Shown piece after piece: positions 42,766 through 53,643 of a stretch of DNA of 64,000 nt (position 1 is its first letter; each line of letters begins with the position of its first letter). The notes under the pieces were generated by a model. It was not told the DNA's origin, made no database searches, and saw only the letters and a program-made list of their open reading frames with translations. The position numbers and the translations under genes were made by a program. Origin of the DNA: Anaerolineae bacterium (GTDB lineage Bacteria; Chloroflexota; Anaerolineae; UBA4142; SHND01); contig JAJTXZ010000016.1 in the NCBI GenBank assembly GCA_021463195.1, positions 1 through 64,000 on the forward strand. The letters run 5' to 3'.

Positions 42766-43254
42766 TTAGTTTTTTAGCGCAAGATATTCGCGCAACATTT
42801 CCAACGCCGCGCGCGCGGCGCTCGCTTTATTTTCCAAACGTTCGTCGGTGAAAACGAATTTGCGACAGCGTTCGGCGTCGGACGCATCCAGCGCGATGTA
42901 GGTGAGACCGAGCGGTTTCGTCGGCGTCGCGCCGCCGGGGCCCATGATGCCGGTGATGCCGATGGCGATATCCGCGCCAAATTTCGCGCGCGCATTTCTG
43001 GCGAGTTCGCGCGCAACCGGTTCGCTCACCGCGCCGTGTTGCAGCAATAAATCATTTGGCACATCGAGCAGGCGCTCTTTGGCTTGGTACGCGTACGCGA
43101 CGACGCTGCCGAGAAAATATTCGGAACTGCCCGGCACATCGGTCAGATAAGACGCAATCAAGCCGCCGGTGCAAGATTCGGCGAGCGCAAGGGTTTTGTG
43201 TTGTTGGCGAAGCAAATCGCCGATGATGATGGCGAGAGGTTCAAGCATGAGCAT
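42766..43254 (-). CDS. CinA C-terminal domain protein (nicotinamide-nucleotide amidase type)
   Basis: 162 residues, a stand-alone PncC-type domain. ALAESCTGGLIASYLTDVPGSSEYFLGSVV contains the catalytic Ser of the ESCTGG motif; HGAVSEPVARELA and GITGIMGPGGATPTKPLG are the other signatures. It hydrolyses nicotinamide mononucleotide to nicotinate mononucleotide for NAD recycling. First gene of the cinA-uppP-PstS-like-HEAT/BNR-small peptide run, with a promoter at 43376-43404. Confidence 0.92.
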   Translation of the reverse strand: MLMLEPLAIIIGDLLRQQHKTLALAESCTGGLIASYLTDVPGSSEYFLGSVVAYAYQAKERLLDVPNDLLLQHGAVSEPVARELARNARAKFGADIAIGITGIMGPGGATPTKPLGLTYIALDASDAERCRKFVFTDERLENKASAARAALEMLREYLALKN

Positions 43255-43375
43255 TGCGGCATTTGTGAGTTACGCAAAAATGATATCTTTGCCAGACGTA
43301 CGACAAATTTTAAATTGATCCTATCAATCAGGCGCGTCTTTTGGCGCTGGCAAAGGTATTGCAAAAAACGAAGTG

Positions 43376-43404
43376 ATTATAGCGCGAGTTGGCGAGAGGA
43401 CAAA
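43376..43404 (-). promoter_or_regulatory. Sigma70-type promoter of the cinA-uppP unit
   Basis: On the minus strand TTTGTC, 17 bases, TATAAT (43381-43376), about 120 bases before the cinA start. Confidence 0.65.
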
Positions 43405-43473
43405 TAAATTTTTTCATGCAATTCGCATTGACTTGCGCGCGATGGAAACGTTAGCCCAGCACCTCGCGCAAGC

Positions 43474-43515
43474 AAAAACGAGGAGCTCACAACTTGTGAA
43501 CTCCTCGTTTTTTTA
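43474..43515 (-). terminator. Bidirectional terminator of the giant surface-protein gene
   Basis: AACGAGGAG-CTCACAA-CTTGTGAA-CTCCTCGTT with one mismatch, flanked by A5 on one side and T7 on the other, just after the stop codon of the gene at 43528. Confidence 0.88.
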
Positions 43516-43527
43516 TTCGGCGCGCCG

Positions 43528-46500
43528 CTATCTCACCAAAAAGATTGCGCTCAGCCATTGTTCCAACGGCAAGAGATTCAGCGCCTCTTGTCGTTGTGGC
43601 ATAAATGGCAGGTTGAAGGATTCCTGCACTTTGAACTTTATTCGTTTGGTGAATTCAGTGTGTCCGTCTTTATAGATTACCTCAATGCGATAACGATAGG
43701 TCGCGTCCTGTTTGGCAGTCGCATCCCTGAATCGGTAGCCCGCGCTTGTTCCATCGTCCAGATGTTTGGCTGGGCGCATTTGCTCGTTGAGCAGTTTCCA
43801 AGCGCCTTTGCCGCGTTTGCGATAGATGTTGAATCCTTCGACGAGCGCTTCGCTTGTGGTGCGCCACTTGATGATGACGCGCCCCTTGTCGTTGATGCGA
43901 GCGCGCAGTTTCTTGACGTTCAGCGCCGTGTTCGAGGACGGCGCAAGCGCGAGTGGACTGAGCGTAGTGAGCGCGACTGTGGCGGTGATGCAATGGTACG
44001 GCGCGTGTGTAGTTGTATCAAGCGTGCCGCCAAGGTCCTGCCAACTCGTGCCGTTGTAATGATACACATGGAGCTTGGTTTCATCTTGCCCGGTCAAAAT
44101 GCTTGGGTCGTAGCACTGGGTCACAATGACTGCGAAACCGGGATGAGATGCGGACGCGTCCCATTGGAGCGGCAAAGCGTTTGCGGGCGGCGTGGGAACC
44201 GTGCCTGCTTGCGGCGTATAGTCAACGGTGATGTCGAGCGGCGCGCCGTTCACGACTTGAAAGATGATGAGCGTCGGTCCAAGTGGGTTGGCGTCACCAT
44301 TGTTCGCGTAGTTAAAGGTATCGCTGATGGTCGCGGAACAATCTAGACCGCCATCGGTAATGTTCCAATTGTTTGGCGCCGCAATCATGTTGGCGCGCGC
44401 AGTCGCGCCGTTACAGTATTTGCTGCTGCCGCCGTCAAAGGTGACGTTGGGCTTTAGGGTTTGCGCGTTCCAGCCAATGAGCAGCGCGTCATAGTTGGCA
44501 GTGGAGAGGGTTGTGCTAGCGAACATTTCTGTCGCATCGGTGAGATTTGTGACATTCCAACCGCCGAGGTTCTGATTGAACGCGGTGGCTAATTCAAACA
44601 TCTCGCTCATATTCGTCACGTTCGCGGTATTCCACGCGCTGACGTCTTTATTAAACGCGCTGGCTGAACCGAACATCCCACTCATATCTGTCACATTGCT
44701 AGTATTCCAACTTCCGATGTTCCCATTAAAGACGCTTGCTCCAGCGAACATCGTACTCATATTGGTCACGTTCGCGGTGTTCCACGCGCCAATGTCTTGG
44801 TTGAACGCGCTTGCGCCAAGGAACATGTAACTCATATCCGTCACGCTGCCCGTGTTCCAACCGCCAATATTCCGGTTGAACGCGCTTGCGCTAACGAACA
44901 TCCAACTCATATTGGTCACGCTGCCGGTGTCCCAAGTGTCAATGTTCTGATTGAACGCGCCGTTTTGATTAAACAGATAACTCATATCGGTCACGTTCGC
45001 CGTGTTCCACGCGCTGAGGTCTTGGTTAAAAGAGCCGGCGCTAGAAAACGTCCCGCGCATATTCGTTACGTTCGCGGTGTTCCATGCGCCAATGTCCTGA
45101 TTAAACGCGCTGGCGTTAGAAAACATCACACTCATATCGGTCACGTTCGCCGTGTTCCACGCGCTAATGTCTTGGTTAAAGACGCTTGCTCCAGCGAACA
45201 TCCCTTGCATATTTGTCACGCTGCCCGTGTTCCAACCGCCAATGTTCTGATTGAACGCGCTGTCCTGACTGAACATGTAACTCATATCGGTCACGTTCGC
45301 GGTGTTCCACGCGCTAATGTTTTGGTTAAAGGCGCTCGCGCCCGAAAACATGCCACTCAAATTCGTCACGCTGCTTGTGTTCCAGTTACTGATGTTCCCA
45401 TTAAACGCGCTGGCGCTCTGGAACATGTAACTCATATTCGTTACGTTGCTCGTGTTCCAACTGTCAATGTTCCCATTAAAAGCGCTGGCATCTTGGAACA
45501 TGTGATTCATGTTCGTTACGCCCGCCAAGTTCGGCGCATCGGTGGCGTTGAGCGTGAGATTACTGCACCCGGCAAAAGCATACGCCATCGAGGTCCATTT
45601 GCTCGAGCCCCATTGCTCAATCGTCAGCAGTTTTAGTTTATCGCCACCATTGTTGAAATAGATGCGCGGAAAACCCGTTCCCGAACCTGTGTTGTCTTTG
45701 ATGCGAATAGTGTAGGTTCCTGCGCCGCCATAATTGCAAGTGTAGTTTCCTGACTGCGCGGTCGCTTCATTCGTCCCATCGTTGTTACAGTCCACGTTAT
45801 AGTTGTAACCGCCGCCCGTTGTCGGAATCGTGAATTGAGTGGCGGACGATGTGCCTGCATTGTCCGTTTTGACGGTGATGACAAAGCCGTCCGTCAACGG
45901 GTTGGTGGTCGCTGTTGCGGTTGGCGTGTTGGTTGGCGCGTTGGTCGGCGTGTTGGTTGGCGTATTGGTCGGCGCGTTGGTCGGCGCGTTGGTAGGCGTG
46001 TTGGTAGGCGTGTTGGTTGGCGTGTTAGTTGGTGTATTGGTTGGCGTGTTAGTTCGCGTGCTGGTTGGCGTGTTGGTTGCCGCGGGACAGTTGTAGCCGC
46101 CATCGGAAATGTTCCAGTTGTCAGAGCTAATCATGTTGGCGCGTGCAGTCGCGCCGTTACAGTAATTGCTGATGCCGCCGTTAAAGGGAACATTGGGTTT
46201 CAGCGTTTGCGCGTCCCAGCCGTTGAGCAGCGCGTCATAGTTGGCGGTGGAGAGGTATTTACCACTGAACATACCTGCCGCATCGGTCAGCGCGGTGACA
46301 TTCCAACTGCCGATGTTCTGGTCAAAGGCGCTGGCGATAAGAAACATATATTTCATGTTGGTCACATTGCTCGTGTCCCAACCGCCAATGTCTTGGTTGA
46401 AGGCGCTCGCGCTCTGAAACATAAAACTCATATCGGTTACATTGCCCGTGTCCCAACCCCCGATGTTTTGGTTGAACGCGCTCGCGCCCGTGAACATCGC

Positions 46501-48990
46501 ACTCATGTTGGTCACGTTGGCGGTATTCCAACCGCTGATGTCCTGATTAAACGCGCTGGCGCCATTGAACATGAGGCTTGTATCGGTCAATGCGCTCGTG
46601 TCCCAACTGCCGATATTCTGGTTGAACGCGCTGGCGCCAGAGAACATATAATCCATACGAGTTACATTACTTGTATCCCAACTGCCGATGGGTTGATTGA
46701 ACGCGCTGGCAAGAATGAACATCCCACCCATGTCGGTCACGTTCGTAGTGTTCCATGTGCTAATGTCTTGGTTGAACGCGCTCGCGCCATTGAACAAACT
46801 ACGCATATTGGTCACACTGGCGGTGTTCCAGCCGCTTATGTTTTGATTGAACGCGCTGGCGCCACTGAACAAATTACTCATATCGGTCACGTTGCTCGTG
46901 TCCCAACTGCCGATGTTTCCATTAAAGAGAGCTGCGTTCCGGAACATCGAGGTCATGTATGATACGCCCGACAGGTCAGGGGCATCGGTAGCGTTCAGCG
47001 TGAGATTGATGCAATCGTTAAAGGCGAGGTACATCGAAGTCCATTTGCCGGTCCCCCACTGCTCAATGGCAAGCAGTTTCTGGTTGTCGTTGCCGTATGC
47101 GAAATAGATTTGCGGAAAACCCGTCCCCGAACCGGTGTTGTCCTTGATGCGAATTGTGTAGGTACCCGCGACGCCATAGTTACAAGTGTAGTTTCCCGTC
47201 TGCGCGGTCGCTTCATTCGTTCCGTCGTTATTGCAGTCCACGTTATAGTTGTAGCCGCCGCCCGTTGTCGGAATCGTGAATTGTGTGCTGGAGGATGTGC
47301 CTGCATTGTCCGTTTTCACGGTAATGACAAAATCATCCGTCAACGAAGGAGGAGGCGTATTGGTGGGTGTATTCGTTGGCGTATTCGTTGGCGTATTGGT
47401 TGGCGTGCTGGTCGGTGTTGAAGTTGGCATTGGACAACCGCTTCCGCCATCGGTAATCGTCCAGTTGTCAGAACTAATCATGTTGGCGCGCGCTGTTGCG
47501 CCCGCACAGTATTTGCTGTTGCCACCGCTAAAATGGACAAAGGATGGGAGCGTTTGCGCGTCCCAACCGTTCAGCAGCGCGTCATAGTTCGCGGTGGAGA
47601 GAGTTGCGCCAGTGAACATTTCAGACGCATCGGTAAGCGCAGTGACATTCCAGCTGCCGATGTTCTGATTAAATGCAGTGGCGTCGCGGAACATTGCGGG
47701 CATATAAGCAACGTTGCCCGTGTTCCAAGCGCCAATGTTCTGGTTAAACGCGCTGGCGCCATCGAACATGTTACTCATTTGGGTCACGCTGCTGGTGTCC
47801 CAACCGCTAATGTCCTGATTGAACGCGCTGGCATACTGGAACATCCCCGGCATCAGCGTCACGTTACTTGTGTTCCAATCGCTAATGTCTTGATTGAACG
47901 CACTCGCGTAAACGAACACTTGGGTCATATTGGTCACATTGGCGGTGTTCCAAGCGCCCGTGACCGAGTTATAGTTGATGTTCTGATTGAACGCGCTCGC
48001 GCTGGCGAACATCGCATTCATATTCGTCACGCTGCTCGTGTCCCACCCGCTGATGTCTTGATTGAACGCAGTGGCTCCATAAAACATCCCAAACATAGTG
48101 ATCACACTGCCCGTATTCCAGTCGCCGGTGATCGAGTTGTAGTTGATGTTCTGGTTGAACGCAGTGGCATCGCGGAACATGTACTGCATACTAGTCACAT
48201 TCGCAGTGTCCCAACTGCCGATGGGCTGGTTGAACGCGCTCGCGCCATAAAACATGTAACTCATGTCGGTCACGCTGCTCGTATCCCACCCGCTAATGTC
48301 CTGATTGAACGCGCTCGCGCCAAAGAACATTTCGCCCATATCGGTCACGTTGCTCGTGTTCCAACTGCCAATGTTTTGGTTAAAGGAGCTCGCGTTGAGG
48401 AATAGGTTGCCCATATTCGTCACATTGCTGGTATTCCAACTGCCAATGTTCCCATTAAAGACGGTAGCGCCGTAAAACATTCCACTCATATCCGTTACCC
48501 CTGAAAGGTTAGGCGTATCGGTGGCATTCAGCGTAAGATTGCTGCAATTCGCAAAGGCGAGGAGCATTGAGTTCCATTTGCCTGTACCCCACTGCTCAAT
48601 CGAGAGCAGTTTCTCGCTGTCATTGCCAAAGGTGAAATAGATGTGCGGAAAGCCCGTGCCAGCGCCGCTGTTGTCCTTGATGCGGATGGTGTAGGTTCCG
48701 GCAACGCCATACGTGCAGGTGTAGCTGCCCGTCTGCGCGGTGGCTTCGTTCGTCCCGTTGTTGTTACAGTCCACGTTATAGTTGTAAGTGCTGTCAACGT
48801 TGATTGGGATATTGAATTGGGTAGAGCCGGAAACACCGGGATTATCCGTTTTGACCTTGATGACAAAATCATCGGCGGCTGCCGCATTGGGCGCGGCGAA
48901 AATCGCGCGCGGCGCTATTACTGTCAAGAGCAACAGCACGCTCAAAACAGCGAGGCGCGCTAGAGGCCGTATCATGCTAGCGAGAACCAT
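43528..48990 (-). CDS. Giant BspA-like (DUF285) leucine-rich-repeat surface protein
   Basis: 1820 residues. Signal peptide ([22 protein letters not shown], cleavage near FAA). Three modules follow, each with a beta-rich lead domain ([16 protein letters not shown]...[18 protein letters not shown]) and an array of 25-residue repeats of the form FNQxIxxWNTxNVTxMSxMFxxASA. I count about 11, 9 and 13 repeats. Each ends with [17 protein letters not shown] and a Cys-containing cap. Thr-Asn-Thr-Pro linkers join the modules. The C terminus (~1590-1820) has a beta domain and a fibronectin-III-like domain ([21 protein letters not shown]). No LPxTG or clear membrane anchor. AAAGGAG precedes the ATG. Predicted adhesin or cell-surface layer protein. 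Confidence 0.88.
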   Translation of the reverse strand: MVLASMIRPLARLAVLSVLLLLTVIAPRAIFAAPNAAAADDFVIKVKTDNPGVSGSTQFNIPINVDSTYNYNVDCNNNGTNEATAQTGSYTCTYGVAGTYTIRIKDNSGAGTGFPHIYFTFGNDSEKLLSIEQWGTGKWNSMLLAFANCSNLTLNATDTPNLSGVTDMSGMFYGATVFNGNIGSWNTSNVTNMGNLFLNASSFNQNIGSWNTSNVTDMGEMFFGASAFNQDISGWDTSSVTDMSYMFYGASAFNQPIGSWDTANVTSMQYMFRDATAFNQNINYNSITGDWNTGSVITMFGMFYGATAFNQDISGWDTSSVTNMNAMFASASAFNQNINYNSVTGAWNTANVTNMTQVFVYASAFNQDISDWNTSNVTLMPGMFQYASAFNQDISGWDTSSVTQMSNMFDGASAFNQNIGAWNTGNVAYMPAMFRDATAFNQNIGSWNVTALTDASEMFTGATLSTANYDALLNGWDAQTLPSFVHFSGGNSKYCAGATARANMISSDNWTITDGGSGCPMPTSTPTSTPTNTPTNTPTNTPTNTPPPSLTDDFVITVKTDNAGTSSSTQFTIPTTGGGYNYNVDCNNDGTNEATAQTGNYTCNYGVAGTYTIRIKDNTGSGTGFPQIYFAYGNDNQKLLAIEQWGTGKWTSMYLAFNDCINLTLNATDAPDLSGVSYMTSMFRNAALFNGNIGSWDTSNVTDMSNLFSGASAFNQNISGWNTASVTNMRSLFNGASAFNQDISTWNTTNVTDMGGMFILASAFNQPIGSWDTSNVTRMDYMFSGASAFNQNIGSWDTSALTDTSLMFNGASAFNQDISGWNTANVTNMSAMFTGASAFNQNIGGWDTGNVTDMSFMFQSASAFNQDIGGWDTSNVTNMKYMFLIASAFDQNIGSWNVTALTDAAGMFSGKYLSTANYDALLNGWDAQTLKPNVPFNGGISNYCNGATARANMISSDNWNISDGGYNCPAATNTPTSTRTNTPTNTPTNTPTNTPTNTPTNAPTNAPTNTPTNTPTNAPTNTPTATATTNPLTDGFVITVKTDNAGTSSATQFTIPTTGGGYNYNVDCNNDGTNEATAQSGNYTCNYGGAGTYTIRIKDNTGSGTGFPRIYFNNGGDKLKLLTIEQWGSSKWTSMAYAFAGCSNLTLNATDAPNLAGVTNMNHMFQDASAFNGNIDSWNTSNVTNMSYMFQSASAFNGNISNWNTSSVTNLSGMFSGASAFNQNISAWNTANVTDMSYMFSQDSAFNQNIGGWNTGSVTNMQGMFAGASVFNQDISAWNTANVTDMSVMFSNASAFNQDIGAWNTANVTNMRGTFSSAGSFNQDLSAWNTANVTDMSYLFNQNGAFNQNIDTWDTGSVTNMSWMFVSASAFNRNIGGWNTGSVTDMSYMFLGASAFNQDIGAWNTANVTNMSTMFAGASVFNGNIGSWNTSNVTDMSGMFGSASAFNKDVSAWNTANVTNMSEMFELATAFNQNLGGWNVTNLTDATEMFASTTLSTANYDALLIGWNAQTLKPNVTFDGGSSKYCNGATARANMIAAPNNWNITDGGLDCSATISDTFNYANNGDANPLGPTLIIFQVVNGAPLDITVDYTPQAGTVPTPPANALPLQWDASASHPGFAVIVTQCYDPSILTGQDETKLHVYHYNGTSWQDLGGTLDTTTHAPYHCITATVALTTLSPLALAPSSNTALNVKKLRARINDKGRVIIKWRTTSEALVEGFNIYRKRGKGAWKLLNEQMRPAKHLDDGTSAGYRFRDATAKQDATYRYRIEVIYKDGHTEFTKRIKFKVQESFNLPFMPQRQEALNLLPLEQWLSAIFLVR
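45898..46082. repeat. 12-bp tandem repeats coding Thr/Asn/Ala-Pro linker
   Basis: About 15 units of a 12-bp repeat (plus-strand core GTTGGTNGGCGT) encode (PTNT/PTNA)n between modules two and three. Confidence 0.9.
47347..47432. repeat. 12-bp tandem repeats coding Thr/Asn-Pro linker
   Basis: About six or seven units of the same 12-bp repeat encode [17 protein letters not shown] between modules one and two. Confidence 0.85.
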
Positions 48991-49149
48991 AGTCTCTTCT
49001 CCTTTTTATTTTGAGGAAATCGGCAAAGCCCGCATTTGACGTTTTAGTCTCGAAAAAGGCAGCGAACGCGCCGCGCGCGATGGTTATTGGCGAATTCCAA
49101 TCGTGATATGTTTGAATAAAAGCAATTCTACTTGATAAAGTAAGTATAG

Positions 49150-49178
49150 ATTATTATATAAACTTTTAACATTGTCAA
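49150..49178 (-). promoter_or_regulatory. Promoter of the giant surface-protein gene
   Basis: On the minus strand TTGACA (49178-49173), 17 bases, AATAAT (49155-49150). An overlapping TATAAT at 49158-49153 would have only 14 bases spacing. Very AT-rich, implying easy opening; leader about 155 bases. Confidence 0.65.
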
Positions 49179-49381
49179 TCGCTTTTTCAACTTCGCGCCA
49201 ACAAAAACACGAAACGTCCCTGCGGGCATCCTTGCGCGCTAGTCTGCGCTTGCGAATGCGCTTGATCCGCGTGGTGAGGATTGCTTTGTCGCATGCGATA
49301 AACTATATCGTCGCGTTCCGCGCAATGATAAATGGGACGCGCTCGCGACTGGGTAGTTGCCATGCCAGCTCTCCGAGCGCA

Positions 49382-49409
49382 TTGACCCCGCGTGCGCTTG
49401 GCATATAAT
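49382..49409 (+). promoter_or_regulatory. Sigma70-type promoter of clpC
   Basis: TTGACC (49382-49387), 16 bases, TATAAT (49404-49409); leader about 35 bases with GAGGA near its end. Confidence 0.75.
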
Positions 49410-49450
49410 TCTCTTATCGTAACGATTCGGAATTTAGAGGAACAGCTGCC

Positions 49451-51952
49451 ATGATGAGATTTGACCGTTTCACTGAACGCGCGCAAGACGCGTTCGCCCG
49501 CGCGCATGAAATTTTGCAGCGTTATCGTCATTCCCAACTCGACGCCGAACATTTGCTCCTCGCGCTCGTCGAACAAACGGGCGGCGCGGTGCAGGCGATT
49601 CTCGAACGCTTAAGAATTGAACCTGACGCGATTCGCAATCGCACCGACGAGTATTTGCAATCCACGCCGAAAACCTATTACCCCTATGGCGGCGGACAGG
49701 CGCAAGTGTATGTGACGCCGCGCGTGAAACGCATCGTTGACAATGCGAATGAAGAAGCGTCGCGCCTCAAAGACGATTACGTCTCCACCGAACATCTGTT
49801 GCTCGCGCTGGCGAACGAACGCGACGGCATGGCGGGCAGAATCCTCGCGGAATTTGGGGTGACGAAGGACCGCATTCAAAACATTCTCGGCGATGTGCGC
49901 GGCGGACAGCGCGTCACCGACCCGACGGCGGAAAATCGCTATCGCATGTTGGAACGCTATTCGCGCGATTTAACACTGCTCGCGCGCGATAACAAACTCG
50001 ACCCCGTGATTGGACGCGACGACGAAATTTTGCGGCTGATTCAAATTCTCTCGCGCCGCACCAAAAATAATCCGGTGCTAATTGGCGAACCGGGCGTCGG
50101 CAAAACGGCGATTGTGGAAGGGCTCGCGGAAAAAATTGTCGCGGGTGATGTGCCGGAGCCGCTGCTCACAAAAAAAGTAGTGCAACTCGATTTGGGGGCG
50201 ATGGTGGCGGGTTCGCGTTTTCGCGGCGAATTTGAAGAACGCCTCAAAGCCGCGCTCGAAGAAATTCAAAATAGCAAGGGCGAAATTATTTTGTTCATTG
50301 ACGAATTGCACACCGTCGTCGGCGCGGGCGCGGCGATGGGAGCGATTGACGCGTCGAACATGATGAAGCCCGCGTTGGCGCGCGGCGAATTGCAATGCGT
50401 CGGCGCGACGACGCTCGACGAATATCGCGCGCACATTGAAAAAGACCCCGCGCTCGAACGACGCTTTTCGCCGGTGTTTGTAGATGAGCCGAGCGTTGAT
50501 GACACGCTCGAAATGTTAAAAGGTTTGCGCGCGCGTTACGAGGCGCATCATCAAGTGAAAATTGACGACACCGCGCTCGATGCCGCCGCGAAACTTTCAC
50601 ATCGCTACGTCGCCGATCGTTTTTTGCCGGACAAAGCGATTGATTTGATGGACGAAGCGTCGGCGAAATTGCGCGTCGCGATTTTTTCGATGCCCCCGGA
50701 ATTGAAACAGATGCGCGCGGCGATTCGCCAACTGCAAACAGACGAAGAAAACGCGTGGGGCGCGCGACATTACGAAAAGGCGGCAGAGGCGCGCGCCGAA
50801 CGCGTGAGTTTGGAACAAGAATTTTCAAAAGCGCGCGACGCGTGGCAAAAGGAACAGGGGCTGGACGAAATTGTCGAACGCGAAGACATTGCCCAAGTGA
50901 TTAGCAACTGGACGGGGATACCCGTCAGCAAAATGCTGCAAACGGAAGCGGATAAACTTTTGCGAATGGAGGACGCGCTGCACGTTCGCATCGTGGGACA
51001 GGACGACGCGATTCGCGCGATTAGCGACGCGGTGCGCCGTTCACGTTCGGGCATCGCGGACACGAAGCGTCCCATCGGTTCATTTTTATTTTTGGGACCC
51101 ACCGGCGTCGGCAAAACGTCGCTCGCGCACGCGCTCGCGGAATTTTTATTCGACGATGCGGACGCGCTGCATCGCGTAGACATGAGCGAATACCGCGAAC
51201 GGCACACGGTTTCGCGTTTGATTGGCGCGCCGCCCGGTTACGTCGGATACGAAGAAGGCGGACAGCTCACCGAAATTGTGCGGCGGCGTCCGTACCAAGT
51301 CATTTTGTTTGACGAAGTGGAAAAGGCGCATCCCGAAGTTTGGAATACGCTGCTCCAAGTGTTGGAGGATGGTCGTCTCACCGATGGGCAAGGACACGCG
51401 GTAGATTTTCGTAACACGGTCATTATCATGACCTCCAACATCGGCACCGCTTACGCGGCAAAAGGCGGCGCGATTGGTTTCGCGTCGAGCGCAAATGAAC
51501 GCAACGCGCGCGTGGACAAAGAATGGGCGGACGTGGAAGAAGATTTGAAACGCGCGTTCCGTCCCGAATTTTTGAATCGGATTGACGAAGTGATTTTGTT
51601 CGCGTCGCTCACGCGCGAACAAATTCAACAAATTGTGAATTTGCAAATGCAGGAAATCGCGGAGCGCTTGCGCGAACAAAATATCGCGATTGAATTGACC
51701 GACGCGGCGCGCGATTATCTCGCGCAAATCGGATTCGACCCGCAGTTCGGCGCGCGTCCCTTGCGTCGAACACTTCAGCGTCGCGTTGAATCGCCGTTGT
51801 CGCGAAAATTGTTGGCAAATGAATTTCACGCGGGCGATGTGGTGGTGGTGGATTTGAGCGACGAAAAGGAAATTGTGTTTCGCAGCAAGGACGATGGCGC
51901 AATCGAGTTGCCGTTGGTGATGGAGGCGGCGAGCGAGGCGGCGGAGGTGTGA
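49451..51952 (+). CDS. clpC: ClpC-type AAA+ unfoldase
   Basis: 833 residues. A double Clp-N repeat ([16 protein letters not shown]..., [15 protein letters not shown]) is followed by AAA1 with Walker A GEPGVGKT (212-219) and Walker B ILFIDELH, a short middle domain with a UVR-like stretch ([21 protein letters not shown]) and AAA2 with GPTGVGKT (549-556) and [11 protein letters not shown]. The short middle domain marks ClpC rather than ClpB. An IGF tripeptide in AAA2 (GGAIGFASS) matches the ClpP-docking loop, so it should feed ClpP. It unfolds proteins for degradation. GAGGA precedes tandem ATG codons. Confidence 0.93.
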   Translation: MMRFDRFTERAQDAFARAHEILQRYRHSQLDAEHLLLALVEQTGGAVQAILERLRIEPDAIRNRTDEYLQSTPKTYYPYGGGQAQVYVTPRVKRIVDNANEEASRLKDDYVSTEHLLLALANERDGMAGRILAEFGVTKDRIQNILGDVRGGQRVTDPTAENRYRMLERYSRDLTLLARDNKLDPVIGRDDEILRLIQILSRRTKNNPVLIGEPGVGKTAIVEGLAEKIVAGDVPEPLLTKKVVQLDLGAMVAGSRFRGEFEERLKAALEEIQNSKGEIILFIDELHTVVGAGAAMGAIDASNMMKPALARGELQCVGATTLDEYRAHIEKDPALERRFSPVFVDEPSVDDTLEMLKGLRARYEAHHQVKIDDTALDAAAKLSHRYVADRFLPDKAIDLMDEASAKLRVAIFSMPPELKQMRAAIRQLQTDEENAWGARHYEKAAEARAERVSLEQEFSKARDAWQKEQGLDEIVEREDIAQVISNWTGIPVSKMLQTEADKLLRMEDALHVRIVGQDDAIRAISDAVRRSRSGIADTKRPIGSFLFLGPTGVGKTSLAHALAEFLFDDADALHRVDMSEYRERHTVSRLIGAPPGYVGYEEGGQLTEIVRRRPYQVILFDEVEKAHPEVWNTLLQVLEDGRLTDGQGHAVDFRNTVIIMTSNIGTAYAAKGGAIGFASSANERNARVDKEWADVEEDLKRAFRPEFLNRIDEVILFASLTREQIQQIVNLQMQEIAERLREQNIAIELTDAARDYLAQIGFDPQFGARPLRRTLQRRVESPLSRKLLANEFHAGDVVVVDLSDEKEIVFRSKDDGAIELPLVMEAASEAAEV

Positions 51953-52022
51953 GCGGAGATGTTTTGCGTTAACGTTCGTTCCTTGAGCGCTAGCGCGAAT
52001 TCCTGTTTGGTCTAGAATAAAA

Positions 52023-52053
52023 GACCCTTTGGGTTTCGGAAACCCAAAAGGTC
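52023..52053. repeat. Palindrome after clpC
   Basis: GACC-CTTT-GGGTTT / AAACCC-AAAAG-GTC hairpin of the same general type as those at 12888 and within the 99-bp element. May act as terminator or mRNA end. Confidence 0.6.
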
Positions 52054-52098
52054 TGTCCCCTAAATCAAATCGGAAACGGGTCTCGAAAGATCAAAATA

Positions 52099-52659
52099 AT
52101 GTCAACAGAACAACAAATGCGAAAAGTTGTTTTTGCAATCAACATCACGATAGACGGCTATTGTGGCCATGAAACGGTTCTCGCCGACGACGAATTGCAC
52201 GAGTACTTTACCGCGCTCTTGCGCGATTCGGACGTTGAAATTTTCGGACGCAATACGTATCACTTGATGTATCCGTACTGGCATGATGTCGCGGTGAATC
52301 AATCCGAAACGGAAACGACGAACGAATTCGCGCGCCTATTCGATGCCATGCCAAAGATTGTCTTTTCAACGACGTTGCAGAGTGTAGAGTGGAACAACAC
52401 GACGCTCCTCCACTCCAATCTTGAACAAGAGATTATAAAATTAAAACAACAGCCCGGGAAAAATATTTCCATTGGCGGACTGAACATCGCATCGCAAGTC
52501 GCGCAATGGGATCTTATTGACGAGTATCATTTTGTCGTTCATCCGATCATTGCGGGCAAAGGACCTCGCTTGTTCGAATCGGTGGAGAATCTTGCATTAA
52601 GACTTGTCGGGTCAAAAACGTTTCGTTCGGGAGTTGTGGCGTTGCATTACAAGAAATGA
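52099..52659 (+). CDS. Dihydrofolate reductase-like (RibD C-terminal domain) protein
   Basis: 186 residues. The fold is indicated by RKVVFAINITIDGYCGH at the N terminus, ELHEYFTALLRDSDVEIFGRNTYHLM, KIVFSTTL, NISIGGLNIASQV and DEYHFVVHPIIAGKGPRLF. These are the motifs of the YyaP/RibD_C reductase family that binds NADPH. It is most probably not the true folate enzyme. No Shine-Dalgarno is evident. The next gene has a separate promoter starting 28 bases after its stop. Confidence 0.85.
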   Translation: MSTEQQMRKVVFAINITIDGYCGHETVLADDELHEYFTALLRDSDVEIFGRNTYHLMYPYWHDVAVNQSETETTNEFARLFDAMPKIVFSTTLQSVEWNNTTLLHSNLEQEIIKLKQQPGKNISIGGLNIASQVAQWDLIDEYHFVVHPIIAGKGPRLFESVENLALRLVGSKTFRSGVVALHYKK

Positions 52660-52686
52660 TTCTTTTCAAGCGAGTTTTTTTGCCTC

Positions 52687-52714
52687 TTTACATATTCCCA
52701 TATTGGAATATAAT
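52687..52714 (+). promoter_or_regulatory. arsR promoter with overlapping palindromic operator, leaderless
   Basis: TTTACA (52687-52692), 16 bases, TATAAT (52709-52714). The ATG at 52721 is seven bases beyond, so the transcript should be leaderless. ATATTCC-N6-GGAATAT (52692-52711) sits exactly between -35 and -10 and is a good operator for the ArsR product. Confidence 0.75.
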
Positions 52715-52720
52715 ATCGTT

Positions 52721-53071
52721 ATGGCACGCGCACCCACAACGTTCGACCCCTTTAATGCCGTCGCCGAACCGAAACGCCGCCAGCTGCTCGAGGTCCTAGG
52801 AACGAGTGAATCGGCGGTAAATGAATTGGTGGAAAAACTTGGCTGGACGCAGCCGATGGTTTCCAAACATCTCGGCGTTCTCAAACAGGTCGGTTTGGTG
52901 AATGAGCGAAGGGTGGGGCGGCAGCGCTTGTATCGTTTGAACGCGGAAGCGTTAAAACCAATTTACGATTGGGTGACGCCGTTTGAACAGTTGTGGAACG
53001 CGCGCTATGAACGGCTCGACCAACTTTTACAAAATCTGCAAGAGGAGAAAAAAAATGTCCGCACAAAATAA
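52721..53071 (+). CDS. ArsR-family winged-helix repressor
   Basis: 116 residues from ATG 52721; a longer frame from 52604 would overlap the previous gene and contain the promoter. [64 protein letters not shown] is a classic ArsR HTH with wing. No Cys metal site, so it is the non-metal type commonly paired with SRPBCC proteins. It overlaps the following gene by 17 bases. Likely represses its own operon through the palindrome in its promoter. Confidence 0.92.
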   Translation: MARAPTTFDPFNAVAEPKRRQLLEVLGTSESAVNELVEKLGWTQPMVSKHLGVLKQVGLVNERRVGRQRLYRLNAEALKPIYDWVTPFEQLWNARYERLDQLLQNLQEEKKNVRTK

Positions 53072-53543
53072 AACAACTATCACCGCCGAACCCGGCAAGC
53101 AGGAACTTTTTGTCACGCGCGAATTTGATGCGCCGCGCGAACTCGTGTTTCAAGCGCACACCGACGCGAATTTGTTCACGCAATGGATGGGCCCGCGCGA
53201 GGATAAAATGAATCTCGAAACGTTTGAGCCGCGCAGCGGCGGACGCTGGCGCTATGTCAGCACGGGCAAAGATGGCAATGATTATGCCTTTCACGGCGTC
53301 TTTCACGATGTCACCCCATCGGAACGCATCATCCAGACGTTCGAGTTTGAAGGACTACCCGAATCCGGGCATGTGATTTTGGAGACATTGAAACTGGAAG
53401 CGCTGCCAAACAATCGCACGCGCATCGTTGGACAATCGGTGTTTCAATCCGTCGCCGACCGCGATGGGATGATTCAATCGGGCATGGAATGGGGCGTAAA
53501 CGAAGGGTACGCGCGGCTCGATGAACTCTTGGCGCGCGCATGA
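53055..53543 (+). CDS. SRPBCC/AHSA1-family protein
   Basis: 162 residues from the ATG at 53055, after AGAGGAGAAAAAA, within the end of ars[66 protein letters not shown] and [28 protein letters not shown] match the AHSA1/CalC-like helix-grip fold. The arsR-SRPBCC pair is common and thought to sense small hydrophobic molecules. Ligand unknown. Confidence 0.92.
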   Translation: MSAQNKTTITAEPGKQELFVTREFDAPRELVFQAHTDANLFTQWMGPREDKMNLETFEPRSGGRWRYVSTGKDGNDYAFHGVFHDVTPSERIIQTFEFEGLPESGHVILETLKLEALPNNRTRIVGQSVFQSVADRDGMIQSGMEWGVNEGYARLDELLARA

Positions 53544-53568
53544 CAAGCTATGTCGGCTTTTGATGCAA

Positions 53569-53600
53569 GACGCGCGCAGACTATTTCGTCTGCGCGCGTC
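53569..53600. terminator. Hairpin between convergent arsR-SRPBCC and htpG units
   Basis: Perfect 13-bp GACGCGCGCAGAC / GTCTGCGCGCGTC with a six-base loop. No T run; may stop both transcripts or simply protect 3' ends. Confidence 0.65.
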
Positions 53601-53643
53601 CGATTTGACGCAAAAAGAAAATACAAGCGGGCAAAAGATTATT

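Larger units (their letters stand above)
48991..49450. other. Divergent intergenic region between the surface-protein gene and clpC
   Basis: 460 bases. It holds an AT-rich patch (49120-49180) with the minus-strand promoter and, further on, the clpC promoter. Open frames within it lack coding character. No CIRCE (TTAGCACTC/GAGTGCTAA) or similar heat-shock operator was found. Confidence 0.5.

Noticed and set aside
44350-48530. Regular 75-bp repeats as a CRISPR array
   Set aside because: Repeats are contiguous, coding and in frame, with no spacers or cas genes.
49000-49450. CIRCE or CtsR-type operator for clpC
   Set aside because: No matching inverted or direct repeats were found in the region.
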